NCBI GenBank assembly: GCA_022819905.1
Contig: JAJEGJ010000059.1
Location: forward strand, 1 to 55,371
Origin: Alphaproteobacteria bacterium
GTDB taxonomy: Bacteria; Pseudomonadota; Alphaproteobacteria; TMED109
Length of the DNA: 55,371 nucleotides
Reading direction: 5' to 3'
Shown here: positions 29,536 through 37,600 of the stretch, one piece after another
How the letters are laid out: each line of letters opens with the position of its first letter
Position numbering within the stretch: the stretch's first letter is position 1
Position numbers and translations under genes: made by a program
The notes under the pieces: generated by a model
The model's database searches: none
What the model was told of the DNA's origin: nothing
Seen by the model: the letters and a program-made list of their open reading frames with translations, nothing else

Positions 29536-29570
29536 CCGCAGGCACCGGGCCCGTGTCACGCGAACCAGTC

Positions 29571-29990
29571 ATGCTGCCACCGCTGCCGCTTCACTCGGCC
29601 CTAGACCTCATCGGCAACCCACCACTTGGCGGACTGACGCACGCCGCATCGGGCGGTTGCCAGCCGGTCCTCACGCTTGCATGCCGGAAGGCGGGAGGTT
29701 CCGCCCAGGACCGCCCTGCCCGGCGGATGACCGCGGAAGCCGAGCAGTCCGGCAGGCGGCAGCCCGGCGGGGCCATCGTCGCGGGGGCCGCCGGCAACAC
29801 CGGCCTCGGCCTCGCCATGATCGCCCGCCGGGAGTCGGCCATCGATGCCAAGTCAGCGCGATCCGATCTCGCGCGCATTGTCGGCCAGAAGGGTTACGCT
29901 GTGGTCACGGATGACGGACGGCTGGTCGGAGTGGTCTCCGCGCTCGACTTGCTGCGCGATGCCGGGCGTACCGGCGTCAAGGAGCACTGA
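29571..29990 (+). pseudogene. Internally deleted cystathionine beta-synthase remnant
   Basis: This 139-codon frame joins two ends of a cystathionine beta-synthase. Residues 8-87 follow the enzyme's N-terminus: HSALDLIGNPPLGGLT, then GGSAQDRPARRM, PGGAIVAGAAGNTGLGLA. Residues 100-133 are the end of a C-terminal CBS domain (IVGQKGYAVVTDDGRLVGVVSALDLLRDAG). About 300 residues between, including most of the PLP domain, are missing. The PLP lysine in the canonical GGSVKDR is Gln46 here, so it cannot be catalytic. The frame stays open and its TGA overlaps the next ATG, so it might still be translated. It directly precedes the intact partner enzyme of transsulfuration. Confidence 0.8.
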
Positions 29991-31156
29991 TGAGCGGGCA
30001 AAACACACGATTCGAGACGCGCGCCATCCATGCGGGTCAGCAGCCGGATCCTGCGACCGGCGCCGTCATCACGCCGATCTACGCCACGTCGACCTACGTG
30101 CAGCGCGAGCCCGCCGTGCATCAGGGCTACGAGTACTCGCGCACTGGCAATCCCACGCGGGCCGCCTACGAACGATCCATCGCCGACCTGGAGGGCGGGA
30201 CGCACGGTTTCGCCTACGCCTCGGGCATGGCCGCCACGGACGCCGTGCTCACTCTGCTGGACTCCGGCAATCACGTCCTGGCCATGGATGACCTGTACGG
30301 CGGGACCCGGCGCCTCTTTGAACGGGTGCGGCGCGATGCATCCAATCTCCGGTTCTCCTTCGCCGACCTAGCTGACGACGCCGTGGCGGACCGCGCCATC
30401 GATTCGGGCGTGCAGATGATTTGGGTTGAGACGCCCACCAACCCGATGCTCAAACTGGTGGACCTGGCCAAGGTGGCGGAGCTTGCCCACCGGGCCGGCG
30501 CCATTGCGGTCGCCGACAACACCTTTGCATCCCCCTTCCTGCAGCGACCCCTGGAACTCGGGTTCGACATCGTCGTGCATTCCGCAACCAAGTACCTGAA
30601 CGGCCATTCGGACATGGTCGGCGGGGTAGCCGTGACCGGAGACGCCGGGATCGCCGAGCGGCTCGCGTTTCTGCAGAACGCCGTCGGCGGTGTGCAAGGG
30701 CCCTTCGATTCCTTCCTTGCGCATCGCGGCCTGAAGACACTGGCCCTGCGCATGGAGCGACACGTCGCCAACGCCATGACCATCGCAGCGTGGCTGGAGG
30801 GGCGACCGGAAATCGAACAGGTGATCTATCCCGGACTGCCGAACCATCCCCAGCATGCGCTCGCACGCCGCCAAATGCCGCTGGGATCGGGCGGGATCAT
30901 CACAGCGATCCTGCGCGGAGACATCGAGTCCTCGCGCCGAATGCTGGCTTCCTGCGAGCTCTTCACGCTGGCCGAATCCCTCGGCGGTGTGGAGAGCCTG
31001 GTCGAGCATCCGGCGCTGATGACACACGCGTCGGTGCCGCCGGAGGTGCGCACTGAGCTGGGCATCAGCGACGGGCTGATTCGTCTATCGATCGGCATCG
31101 AGAATGTCTCGGACCTCATCGCCGACCTGGAACAGGCCCTCAGCGAAGTCCGCTAG
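29990..31156 (+). CDS. Cystathionine gamma-lyase / gamma-synthase family PLP enzyme
   Basis: A 388-residue Cys/Met-metabolism PLP enzyme. Key segments are YSRTGNPTR (phosphate binding), FASGMAA-type loop (AYASGMAATDA), the aspartate site ADNTFASPFLQ, and the PLP lysine Lys201 in HSATKYLNGHSDMVGG. C-terminal SLGGVESLVEHPALMTHA is typical of cystathionine gamma-lyase and gamma-synthase, which are hard to separate by sequence. Its position after a cystathionine beta-synthase remnant favours gamma-lyase (reverse transsulfuration to cysteine). The ATG overlaps the remnant's stop (TGATG). sixA begins 2 nt after its stop. Confidence 0.92.
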   Translation: MSGQNTRFETRAIHAGQQPDPATGAVITPIYATSTYVQREPAVHQGYEYSRTGNPTRAAYERSIADLEGGTHGFAYASGMAATDAVLTLLDSGNHVLAMDDLYGGTRRLFERVRRDASNLRFSFADLADDAVADRAIDSGVQMIWVETPTNPMLKLVDLAKVAELAHRAGAIAVADNTFASPFLQRPLELGFDIVVHSATKYLNGHSDMVGGVAVTGDAGIAERLAFLQNAVGGVQGPFDSFLAHRGLKTLALRMERHVANAMTIAAWLEGRPEIEQVIYPGLPNHPQHALARRQMPLGSGGIITAILRGDIESSRRMLASCELFTLAESLGGVESLVEHPALMTHASVPPEVRTELGISDGLIRLSIGIENVSDLIADLEQALSEVR

Positions 31157-31158
31157 CC

Positions 31159-31668
31159 TTGCGAACCCTCTATCTCCTGCGGCACGCCAAGTCCTCGTGG
31201 ACCCGGCCGCTCCTGCGCGACCACGACCGGCCGCTGGCCCGCCGGGGCCGGGAGGCCAGCCGCGTCATCGCCGAATACATCGCGAGCAGTCACCCTCTTC
31301 CCGACCTCGTAATCACCTCGACCGCAGCGCGAACGCTGCAAACCGCCCGGCTGGTCATCGCACGGTGGAACCCCAAACCGCGTGTCGTGGAAGACGCCTC
31401 GCTCTATCTCGCCACCCCGGGCGACATGCTCAAGTGCATTCACGCGGTCGCGGATGCCCCGGTACTGATGCTGATCGGACACAACCCCGGGACCGCGGAG
31501 CTTGGCCACCTGCTGGCCGGCGACCGCCAGCTGTTCGGCGGCAAGTATCCAACCGCGGGTCTGGCCGTGTTCACGTTTGACATCGACGACTGGGCGCTTG
31601 CCGAGCCAGGCGCCGGCGACCTCCAGGCCTTCGTCCAGCCGCGTGGCCTGATCGCTCGGTCCGCCTGA
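31159..31668 (+). CDS. SixA-type histidine phosphatase
   Basis: A 169-residue phosphohistidine phosphatase of the RHG family. LYLLRHAKSSW holds the nucleophilic His9 in the RHxKS form that marks SixA rather than phosphoglycerate mutases. TSTAARTLQTA and LIGHNPGTAELGHLL (second histidine) complete the site. SixA removes phosphate from histidine-containing phosphotransfer proteins. The start is a TTG at 31159, two bases after the previous stop, so it is probably co-transcribed with the PLP enzyme by chance of position. It converges on the cytochrome gene, 43 bp away. Confidence 0.85.
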   Translation: MRTLYLLRHAKSSWTRPLLRDHDRPLARRGREASRVIAEYIASSHPLPDLVITSTAARTLQTARLVIARWNPKPRVVEDASLYLATPGDMLKCIHAVADAPVLMLIGHNPGTAELGHLLAGDRQLFGGKYPTAGLAVFTFDIDDWALAEPGAGDLQAFVQPRGLIARSA

Positions 31669-31711
31669 CCGGCCGGACGCGCCCGGGCGGAGCCGACGCC
31701 CAGCCGCCGTC

Positions 31712-32596
31712 CTAGTCCGTTGGCGGTTTTGTCACCGTATTCCGCACGGACGGCAGGTCCTGCAGCCAAGCGACCAGTGCGTCGAGGTCTTCGGGCGTCA
31801 TCTTGCCCGTGCTGTGCTCCACGACCAGTGCCATGGCGCCACCGGCAGCATCGCCGTCCGGCGTCAGTCCGGTCTGCAGGAAGAAGCGAAGGTCTACCGC
31901 GTCCCAGTCGAGGCCGGTTTCGGGGTCGGAGGTAAGGTTGCCGGCCACGTCGCCGTCGCCCAACCTGGCGCCCGCCATGGCCATATTCCTCCGCAGGGCG
32001 CCAAATCGGTTCCGAGGGGTATGGCACTCGCCGCAGTGCGCCAGCGCATTGGCGAGATAGCCGCCGCGCGAGGCGGTATCGCGGGAAGCGTCCGCAGGGT
32101 CGAAGTAGAGGAGCCGCCAGGCCCACAGGCCGGTCCGGACGGAGAACGGGAACGCCAGATCATGGCCGCGTGACGCCTCCCGGACGGGCTCCACGGTACG
32201 GAAATAGGCATACAGATCACGTGCGTCCTGGTCGGTCATCCCGGCATAGCTGAGATACGGAAACGCCGGGTAGTACGGCTGCCCCGCCGGACTCACGCCC
32301 TGCTTGAGCGCCTGGACGAAATCGTCCTCGCTCCACCCGCCGATTCCGTGGTCGGGGTCGAACGTGATGTTCGGTGCCCGAAAGGTCCCGAAATCCGAAT
32401 GCAGCGGTGGTCCGCCGGCGTAGTGCCTGCCGCCGTGCTCGAAGTCGGTATGGCACGACGCGCATCCCGCGACGGCCGCGAGGTAAGCGCCCCGTTCAGC
32501 GTCGCCCGCGTGGGCCGCGGCCGCGACAAGAAACGTTGCCGCGGCCATGGTGATGCGGCCTACTACTCGTCCTTGATTCGGAATGACTTGTGGCAT
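31712..32596 (-). CDS. Periplasmic diheme c-type cytochrome
   Basis: A 294-residue exported electron carrier with two heme c sites: CASCH at 45-49 and CGECH at 188-192. The N-terminus up to about residue 30 (GRITMAAATFLVAAAAHA) is a signal peptide. The layout resembles cytochrome subunits of membrane alcohol or gluconate dehydrogenases, which have three hemes, but only two are here. Motifs such as GGPPLHSDFGTFRAPNIT and GWSEDDFVQALKQG are typical of that group. The ATG at 32596 overlaps the cytochrome c' gene by 34 bp. An alternative ATG at 32548 would avoid overlap but give a signal peptide without positive charges. Confidence 0.88.
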   Translation of the reverse strand: MPQVIPNQGRVVGRITMAAATFLVAAAAHAGDAERGAYLAAVAGCASCHTDFEHGGRHYAGGPPLHSDFGTFRAPNITFDPDHGIGGWSEDDFVQALKQGVSPAGQPYYPAFPYLSYAGMTDQDARDLYAYFRTVEPVREASRGHDLAFPFSVRTGLWAWRLLYFDPADASRDTASRGGYLANALAHCGECHTPRNRFGALRRNMAMAGARLGDGDVAGNLTSDPETGLDWDAVDLRFFLQTGLTPDGDAAGGAMALVVEHSTGKMTPEDLDALVAWLQDLPSVRNTVTKPPTD

Positions 32597-33021
32597 GCGC
32601 CGCAACTCTTGCCGAGCGCGCCGAGTGCTGCGCCTACTGCCGCCATGTCGCCGCCCGCGGCCGCCACTGCAAGCGCCTCAGCCTTGCCGATCGTGTCCTC
32701 GAGCGCAGCATCGAACTTCGCACGATCCTGCCAGATCTCGGGCTTGGCCTTGGTCTTGCCTTCAGCCGTGCCCTCCGGGAAGGCGATACCCGCGTTCTTC
32801 AGCAGGTCAACGATGGCCTGCGAGTCGGTGCCCAGTCCTCCGGAAAAATCGACCTGACCTTTCACCAGCAGTGCCACATTGCTGATGTGCCCGCCGACGG
32901 CCTTCATCAGGTTCTGCCGGTACTTGATCACGTGCTCCGGGGCGTTCGCGGCGGACGCCGCTCCCCCCACAACGGCGGCCGTCAGGATCGCTGCCAGGGC
33001 GATGCGGACGAAATGCTGCAT
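32563..33021 (-). CDS. Cytochrome c' (class II c-type cytochrome)
   Basis: A 152-residue periplasmic protein with a signal peptide (MQHFVRIALAAILTAAVVGGAASA) and a single C-terminal heme site, CGACH at 140-144, followed by KSFRIKDE. The C-terminal heme and four-helix pattern (HVIKYRQNLMKAVGGHISN, early helix) mark cytochrome c', which binds NO and CO on a five-coordinate heme and may protect from NO or carry electrons. AAGGAGG lies just before the ATG. The diheme cytochrome gene starts inside its 3' end, so the two are surely one transcript and may exchange electrons. Confidence 0.92.
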   Translation of the reverse strand: MQHFVRIALAAILTAAVVGGAASAANAPEHVIKYRQNLMKAVGGHISNVALLVKGQVDFSGGLGTDSQAIVDLLKNAGIAFPEGTAEGKTKAKPEIWQDRAKFDAALEDTIGKAEALAVAAAGGDMAAVGAALGALGKSCGACHKSFRIKDE

Positions 33022-33239
33022 GACCCCCTCCTTCCAAGGGTGTTTCGCGTACCGCAAGTGTGTGGCGTTTTGGAGGTCAGGGCAAGCCACGTCGCGGCCG
33101 GGACCCAAAGACCGGGCCCGAAGCTGCCGGTGCCGGGAAGCAGCTATCCGGGGCTGATCGGGAGGGCACCCCGGGTCGGCGGGTTCGCTAGACTGCCGGC
33201 CTTTGCCGGAAGCCAACGTCCCGCCCGAGATGCGCGCCC

Positions 33240-34796
33240 ATGCTGAACCTAGCCACCGTCCTCGAATCCAGTGCCCGCGACCGTCCGGACGCGACCGCGA
33301 TCACGTTTCCCGGCAGCACGTTCACCTACGCGGAAGTCGATGGGCTGGCGAACCAGGTGGCCATCGGGATCCGGGCGGCAGGAATCGAGCCGGGTCAGCG
33401 TATCGCGCTCTGCTCACCCAATGTCCCGCAGTTCATCTTCGTCTATTTCGGGATCATCAAGGCCGGTTGTGTCGTGGTCCCGTTCAACGTCCTGCTGGCG
33501 GAGGACGAGTTCGCGTACATCCTCGAGGACTCCGGCGCCGTCGGGTTCTTCTGCTTCGAAGGCACGAACGAGCTGCCGGTCGGAGAAACCGGCCGGAGAG
33601 CATTCGACCGGGCGGACGGCTGCCGTTACTTCTGGTCCATTTCGCTGGATCCGCAGGCGCCTGACCCGTTCCCGGGCGCGAGCACGTTCCATTCGCTCGT
33701 GCAGGGAGCGGACGACCACTTCGACACGGTTGATCGGTCGGGCGAAGACACCGCCGTCATTCTTTACACCTCGGGCACCACCGGCCGCCCGAAGGGCGCA
33801 GAGCTCACGCACTCCAACCTGGTGCTGAACACGGTCGTGCTGGCGAAGGTGACCGATCTGTCAGATCAGGACCGCATCCTCGTGGCCCTTCCGCTGTTCC
33901 ACGTGTTCGGCCAAGTGGTCCTGATGCTGGCAGGGTTCCTCGGAAACTGCCGCCTGGTCCTCATGCCGCGATTCGAGCCGGCTGCCGTGTTCGAACGCGT
34001 CAAGGCGGAACGGGTCACCGTCCTGGCCGGGGTTCCGACGATGTACTGGGGCCTGCTCACGTTCGCCGAAGCCGAACCCGGGCTGGACGCGGGCGGTGCG
34101 CTGGAGACCGTCCGGGTCTGCGCGACCGGCGGGGCCGCCATGCCCCTCGAGGTCCTCCGAGCGGTGGAAGAACGCTTCAATGTCACCGTGCTGGAAGGCT
34201 ACGGCCTCTCGGAAACATCGCCGGGCGTCAGCTTCAACAGCGTCGATGTCGAACGTCGGGCCGGGTCGGTCGGACGCGCGATCTGGGGCGTCGAGATGCG
34301 CATCGTCGATCCCTCTGACAACCCGTTGCCGCCCCGCGAGACCGGCGAGGTCGTCGTCCGCGGACACTGCGTGATGAAGGGTTACCTGAACCGGCCGGAG
34401 GCGACCGCCGAGGCCATGCGCGGCGGCTGGTTTCATACCGGCGACCTGGGCTACATGGACGAGGAGGGCTATCTCTACATCGTGGACCGGCTCAAAGATC
34501 TGGTGATCCGCGGCGGTTACAACGTCTATCCGCGCGAAGTGGAGGAAGTCCTGATCGAGCACCCCGAGGTGTCGTTGTGCGCGGTCATCGGTGTCCCGCA
34601 TGAACAGTACGGCGAAGAGTTGAAAGCGTTCATCGTCCGCGAACCCGGCTCCCATCTCGACGCCGAGACGGTGATCGCGTTCGCGCGCGAGCGTGTTGCG
34701 GCCTACAAATATCCGCGAATCGTCGAGTTCTGTGACTCGCTGCCCATGAACGCTACTGGTAAGATCCTCAAGACCCACCTTCGGAAGCAGCCGTGA
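33240..34796 (+). CDS. Long-chain fatty-acid-type acyl-CoA ligase (AMP-forming)
   Basis: A 518-residue ANL-family ligase. The AMP-binding P-loop YTSGTTGRPKG lies at 176-186. LEGYGLSETSPG is A5, FHTGDLGYMDEEGYLYIVDRLKDLVIRGGYNVYP covers A7-A8, and NATGKILK holds the catalytic C-terminal lysine. The chain length specificity cannot be read, but the overall pattern resembles fatty-acid CoA ligases rather than acetyl-CoA synthetase. The ATG at 33240 gives a standard N-terminus (RPDATAITFPGSTFTY). It is divergent from the cytochrome pair. Its TGA is inside the start of ispH (GTGA), an uncommon pairing. Confidence 0.92.
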   Translation: MLNLATVLESSARDRPDATAITFPGSTFTYAEVDGLANQVAIGIRAAGIEPGQRIALCSPNVPQFIFVYFGIIKAGCVVVPFNVLLAEDEFAYILEDSGAVGFFCFEGTNELPVGETGRRAFDRADGCRYFWSISLDPQAPDPFPGASTFHSLVQGADDHFDTVDRSGEDTAVILYTSGTTGRPKGAELTHSNLVLNTVVLAKVTDLSDQDRILVALPLFHVFGQVVLMLAGFLGNCRLVLMPRFEPAAVFERVKAERVTVLAGVPTMYWGLLTFAEAEPGLDAGGALETVRVCATGGAAMPLEVLRAVEERFNVTVLEGYGLSETSPGVSFNSVDVERRAGSVGRAIWGVEMRIVDPSDNPLPPRETGEVVVRGHCVMKGYLNRPEATAEAMRGGWFHTGDLGYMDEEGYLYIVDRLKDLVIRGGYNVYPREVEEVLIEHPEVSLCAVIGVPHEQYGEELKAFIVREPGSHLDAETVIAFARERVAAYKYPRIVEFCDSLPMNATGKILKTHLRKQP

Positions 34797-35749
34797 AACG
34801 GATCCTTCTGGCCAACCCCCGGGGCTTCTGCGCCGGCGTCGAGCGCGCGATCGAGGTGGTCGAGCGGGCCATCGACATCTACGGGCCGCCGGTCTACGTC
34901 CGGCACGCAATCGTCCACAACGAACACGTGGTCGCGACGCTCCGTGATCAGGGCGTCGTATTCGTCGACGAAGTGGACGAGATCCCGGTCGGCGCCATCG
35001 CGGTTTTCAGTGCCCATGGCGTCGCCAGCAGCGTCGAGAACGCGGCGGGAGTCCGGAGCCTGCGGGTGATCGACGCCACCTGCCCGCTGGTCTCCAAGGT
35101 TCACAAGGAGGCCGTGCGCTACCACGAAGCGGGGTACGAAGTCCTGCTGGTCGGCCATCGCGGCCATCCGGAAGTGGTCGGTACTACGGGCCGGGTCAAG
35201 AGCGGCATCTTCGTGCTCGAGACGGTCGCCGACGTCGAAGCATTCACGCCGCGTGACCCGGAACGCCTCGCCTATGTCACGCAGACCACGCTGTCGATGG
35301 ACGATACGCGCGAGATGATCGACGCGCTGCAGGCCCGGTTCCCGACCATCCGGGGACCCGATCTGCGGGATATCTGTTACGCCACCCGGAACCGGCAGCA
35401 GGCCGTGCGGATCCTGGCCGGGCAATCGGACCTCATCATCGTGGTCGGCGGTTCCATGAGCTCCAATTCGGCGCGGCTGCGCGAAATCGGCGAGCAGGCC
35501 GATGTCCCGAGCTACCGCGTCAAGAGCGCGGACGACCTCGAGACCTCGTGGTTTGACGGCGTGTCGACGGTGGGCGTCACGGCCGGCGCATCCACCCCGG
35601 ACGTGCTGGTCGACATGGTGGTCGAGCGCATCCAGACCATCGCCGGGCGCACCGTGGCCGTCCAGGAACTCGAGGCAAAACCAGAGAACACCCGGTTCCG
35701 GCTGCCCAAACATTGGCCTGAGGCTGAAACCCCGCTGCATCCCGCGTAG
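34793..35749 (+). CDS. ispH: 4-hydroxy-3-methylbut-2-enyl diphosphate reductase
   Basis: A 318-residue iron-sulfur enzyme of the MEP pathway, producing isopentenyl and dimethylallyl diphosphates. The three cluster cysteines are present: Cys13 (NPRGFCAG), Cys97 (DATCPLV) and Cys195 (DICYATRNRQ). The catalytic site HAIVHNEHVV and VGGSMSSNSARL are intact. The start is a GTG at 34793 that overlaps the acyl-CoA ligase stop. Length is normal. Confidence 0.97.
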   Translation: MKRILLANPRGFCAGVERAIEVVERAIDIYGPPVYVRHAIVHNEHVVATLRDQGVVFVDEVDEIPVGAIAVFSAHGVASSVENAAGVRSLRVIDATCPLVSKVHKEAVRYHEAGYEVLLVGHRGHPEVVGTTGRVKSGIFVLETVADVEAFTPRDPERLAYVTQTTLSMDDTREMIDALQARFPTIRGPDLRDICYATRNRQQAVRILAGQSDLIIVVGGSMSSNSARLREIGEQADVPSYRVKSADDLETSWFDGVSTVGVTAGASTPDVLVDMVVERIQTIAGRTVAVQELEAKPENTRFRLPKHWPEAETPLHPA

Positions 35750-36035
35750 GCCAGAGCCCTTTTTTCGCACGTGTCGGGCCCGGGCAATCGCCAAGCCGAG
35801 GCCCGGCGTCTTCCATCAAGGTGCAATCGCCGAGTTCGTCGAGCGTCACGCCCGATGCCGCTTCTCGCCGCGCAGATCGCATACATCCCGGCACCATTCC
35901 GACAATGGTCCTGGCGTCCGGCCGCCGATCAAGCCCGGCCAGGCGACAGCATGGCCGACGGAATGCCACGCGCCCGGAACGGCGCCGCGACCAGGAAGCC
36001 GGGACCGTCCTGACCGGGTTGGGACCCTGAGCCCT
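35750..36035 (+). other. Intergenic region after ispH
   Basis: No coding frame with recognisable features is seen between ispH and the first binding-protein leader. A six-base T run at 35760-35765 follows the ispH stop by 10 nt, but the sequence before it has no strong stem. The region from 36036 onward is annotated separately. Confidence 0.4.
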
Positions 36036-36084
36036 GCTATGCTCCGCATCCTTTCACGGTCAAGGGGCTGAGGAAGGAGGGTCC
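36036..36084 (+). promoter_or_regulatory. Conserved 49-nt leader/promoter element of the first binding-protein gene
   Basis: GCTATGCTC begins exactly 49 nt before the ATG and is followed by TCCTTTCA, GGTCA and GGAAGGAGG. The same order and spacing recur at 39201-39249 before the third paralogue but not before the second. TATGCT may be a -10 box. No -35 box is obvious, so the block may also be a transcribed leader. Confidence 0.55.
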
Positions 36085-37437
36085 ATGGCCACGAAGACGA
36101 CTTCGCGCCGGATCTTCATGCAGTCCGCGGGCGCCGCCGCAGCCGGAGCGCTCGCCGCCCCCTATGTGAAGACCGCCACGTCGGCCGGAAGACTGAAACT
36201 GGGCGTCCTGGACCATTGGGTGCCGGGCACGAACCAGGCGCTCCGGCAGATCCTGACCCGGTGGGGCGAGGCCAACGGGGTCGACGTCTCCGTCGACTTC
36301 ATCACGTCGCTCGGAAACAAGCCCCTGCTGACCGCGCAAGCGGAAGCCCGCGCGAGGGCCGGGCATGACATCTTCATGCATTCCTCCGCGATGGTCCCCT
36401 TGTTCAAGGACCGGCTCGTCGCCCTTGACGACGTGGTGGAAGATATTCTGTCCACGCAAGGCCCGATCGCCGACGTCTTCCGATACGCCGGCCACCTCGA
36501 TGGCTCCTGGCGGGTGAGCCCTGCCCCTACCGGAACCAATTGCTACGCAACCGTGGCGCGGCGCGACCTCTTCCTGGAACACGCTGGCGTCGACCTGACG
36601 GAGTTGTTTCCGGCGAACGATTCGCGGGACCCCGCAAAGGTGGAAAGCTGGGACTGGGAAGCCTTTCGAAACGCGGCGGGTGCGCTCCATGCCGCCGGCG
36701 TCCCCGTCGGAGCCCCCGTTGCCCCGATCCCCGACAGCACCGGTTGGCTGACCCAGCTGTTCGCCGCCTACGGCGCCGCCGTGGTCGACGAACGGGGTGA
36801 CGTTTCCGTCAATTCCGACCCAGTACGGGAGGTACTCGAGTACGCCATCCGACTCCTGGAATTCCTGCCCGACAGCGTGTACGCGTGGGATGACGCGGGC
36901 AACAACCGATGGATCATTTCAGGCTCGGGCAGCGCCATTTTCAATCCGCCGAGCGCCTGGGCGGTCGCCAAACGCGACAGCCCCGACGTGGCTCGTCACA
37001 TCTGGCACTGCGATTCCCCCCGGGGACCGGCCGGCCGGTTTCGCACCTTCAACACGATCTTCTGGGGCCTCTGGGACTTCTCCGAAAACCAGTCCGCCGC
37101 CCGTGACCTGCTGCGCTACGTGGCGGAGCCGCATGTGGTCGCGGCCATGCTGGATGCTTCGCAGGGCTACGACCTCCCCATGGTTCTTTCGCACTACGAT
37201 CACACGAACGTGTGGGCGGATGGCCAGCCGCCAGCGGGCGGGCTGTACAACTATGCCATTCGGGGCGACGAACGGCCGATCGTCGGCGGGTACCCGGCGC
37301 CCGCTGAAATCGGCGCGAGCATTACAGTGCAGCGGGTCGTGTCCAATCTTGTCGCCCGCGTGACCCAGGGCGGGGACAGCATCGACGCGGGCATAAGCTG
37401 GGCCGAGAACGAGCTTGAAGGCGTGCTCCGCGGCTGA
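36085..37437 (+). CDS. ABC transporter substrate-binding protein, Tat-exported (paralogue 1)
   Basis: A 450-residue family-1 (carbohydrate-type) binding protein. The N-terminus SRRIFMQSAGAAAAGALAA is a twin-arginine signal (R-R-x-F) with a cleavage site near TSA-G. The mature protein has the two-lobed pattern with WDWEAF, NNRWIISGSGSAIFNPPSAWAVAK and FSENQSAARDLLRYVAEP. It should capture a sugar-like solute in the periplasm for the two permeases encoded 3.2 kb downstream. Export by Tat suggests folding before export. It departs most from its two neighbours in the mid region (HSSAMVPLFKDRL, ANDSRDPAKVES). Its ligand is not known. Confidence 0.9.
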   Translation: MATKTTSRRIFMQSAGAAAAGALAAPYVKTATSAGRLKLGVLDHWVPGTNQALRQILTRWGEANGVDVSVDFITSLGNKPLLTAQAEARARAGHDIFMHSSAMVPLFKDRLVALDDVVEDILSTQGPIADVFRYAGHLDGSWRVSPAPTGTNCYATVARRDLFLEHAGVDLTELFPANDSRDPAKVESWDWEAFRNAAGALHAAGVPVGAPVAPIPDSTGWLTQLFAAYGAAVVDERGDVSVNSDPVREVLEYAIRLLEFLPDSVYAWDDAGNNRWIISGSGSAIFNPPSAWAVAKRDSPDVARHIWHCDSPRGPAGRFRTFNTIFWGLWDFSENQSAARDLLRYVAEPHVVAAMLDASQGYDLPMVLSHYDHTNVWADGQPPAGGLYNYAIRGDERPIVGGYPAPAEIGASITVQRVVSNLVARVTQGGDSIDAGISWAENELEGVLRG

Positions 37438-37478
37438 CGGGTGCGGCTGGCAGCTCCCACCGCGGCGGTCCGGGCTTG

Positions 37479-37495
37479 CCGGCAGGAATTGCCGG
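37479..37495 (+). other. Stem-loop between paralogues 1 and 2
   Basis: CCGGCA (37479-37484) and TGCCGG (37490-37495) form a 6-bp stem with a 5-nt loop and no T-tract. Stem-loops after binding-protein genes often protect the mRNA. Confidence 0.25.
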
Positions 37496-37600
37496 TCTCG
37501 GACATGATTCCCTGCTGGCCAGACCCGCATCCGGGGCCGCGCCCCCGGTCAGCCAGGTTTCCTGACCGTTCGTGTCCCTTGAGGTGACGAAGAAGGAAGC

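Noticed and set aside
29073-29570. Extending the cbs remnant upstream across the CBS-domain gene in the same open frame
   Set aside because: The upstream part is out of frame with the real CBS-domain protein and has no protein-like composition. The similarity begins only after 29571.
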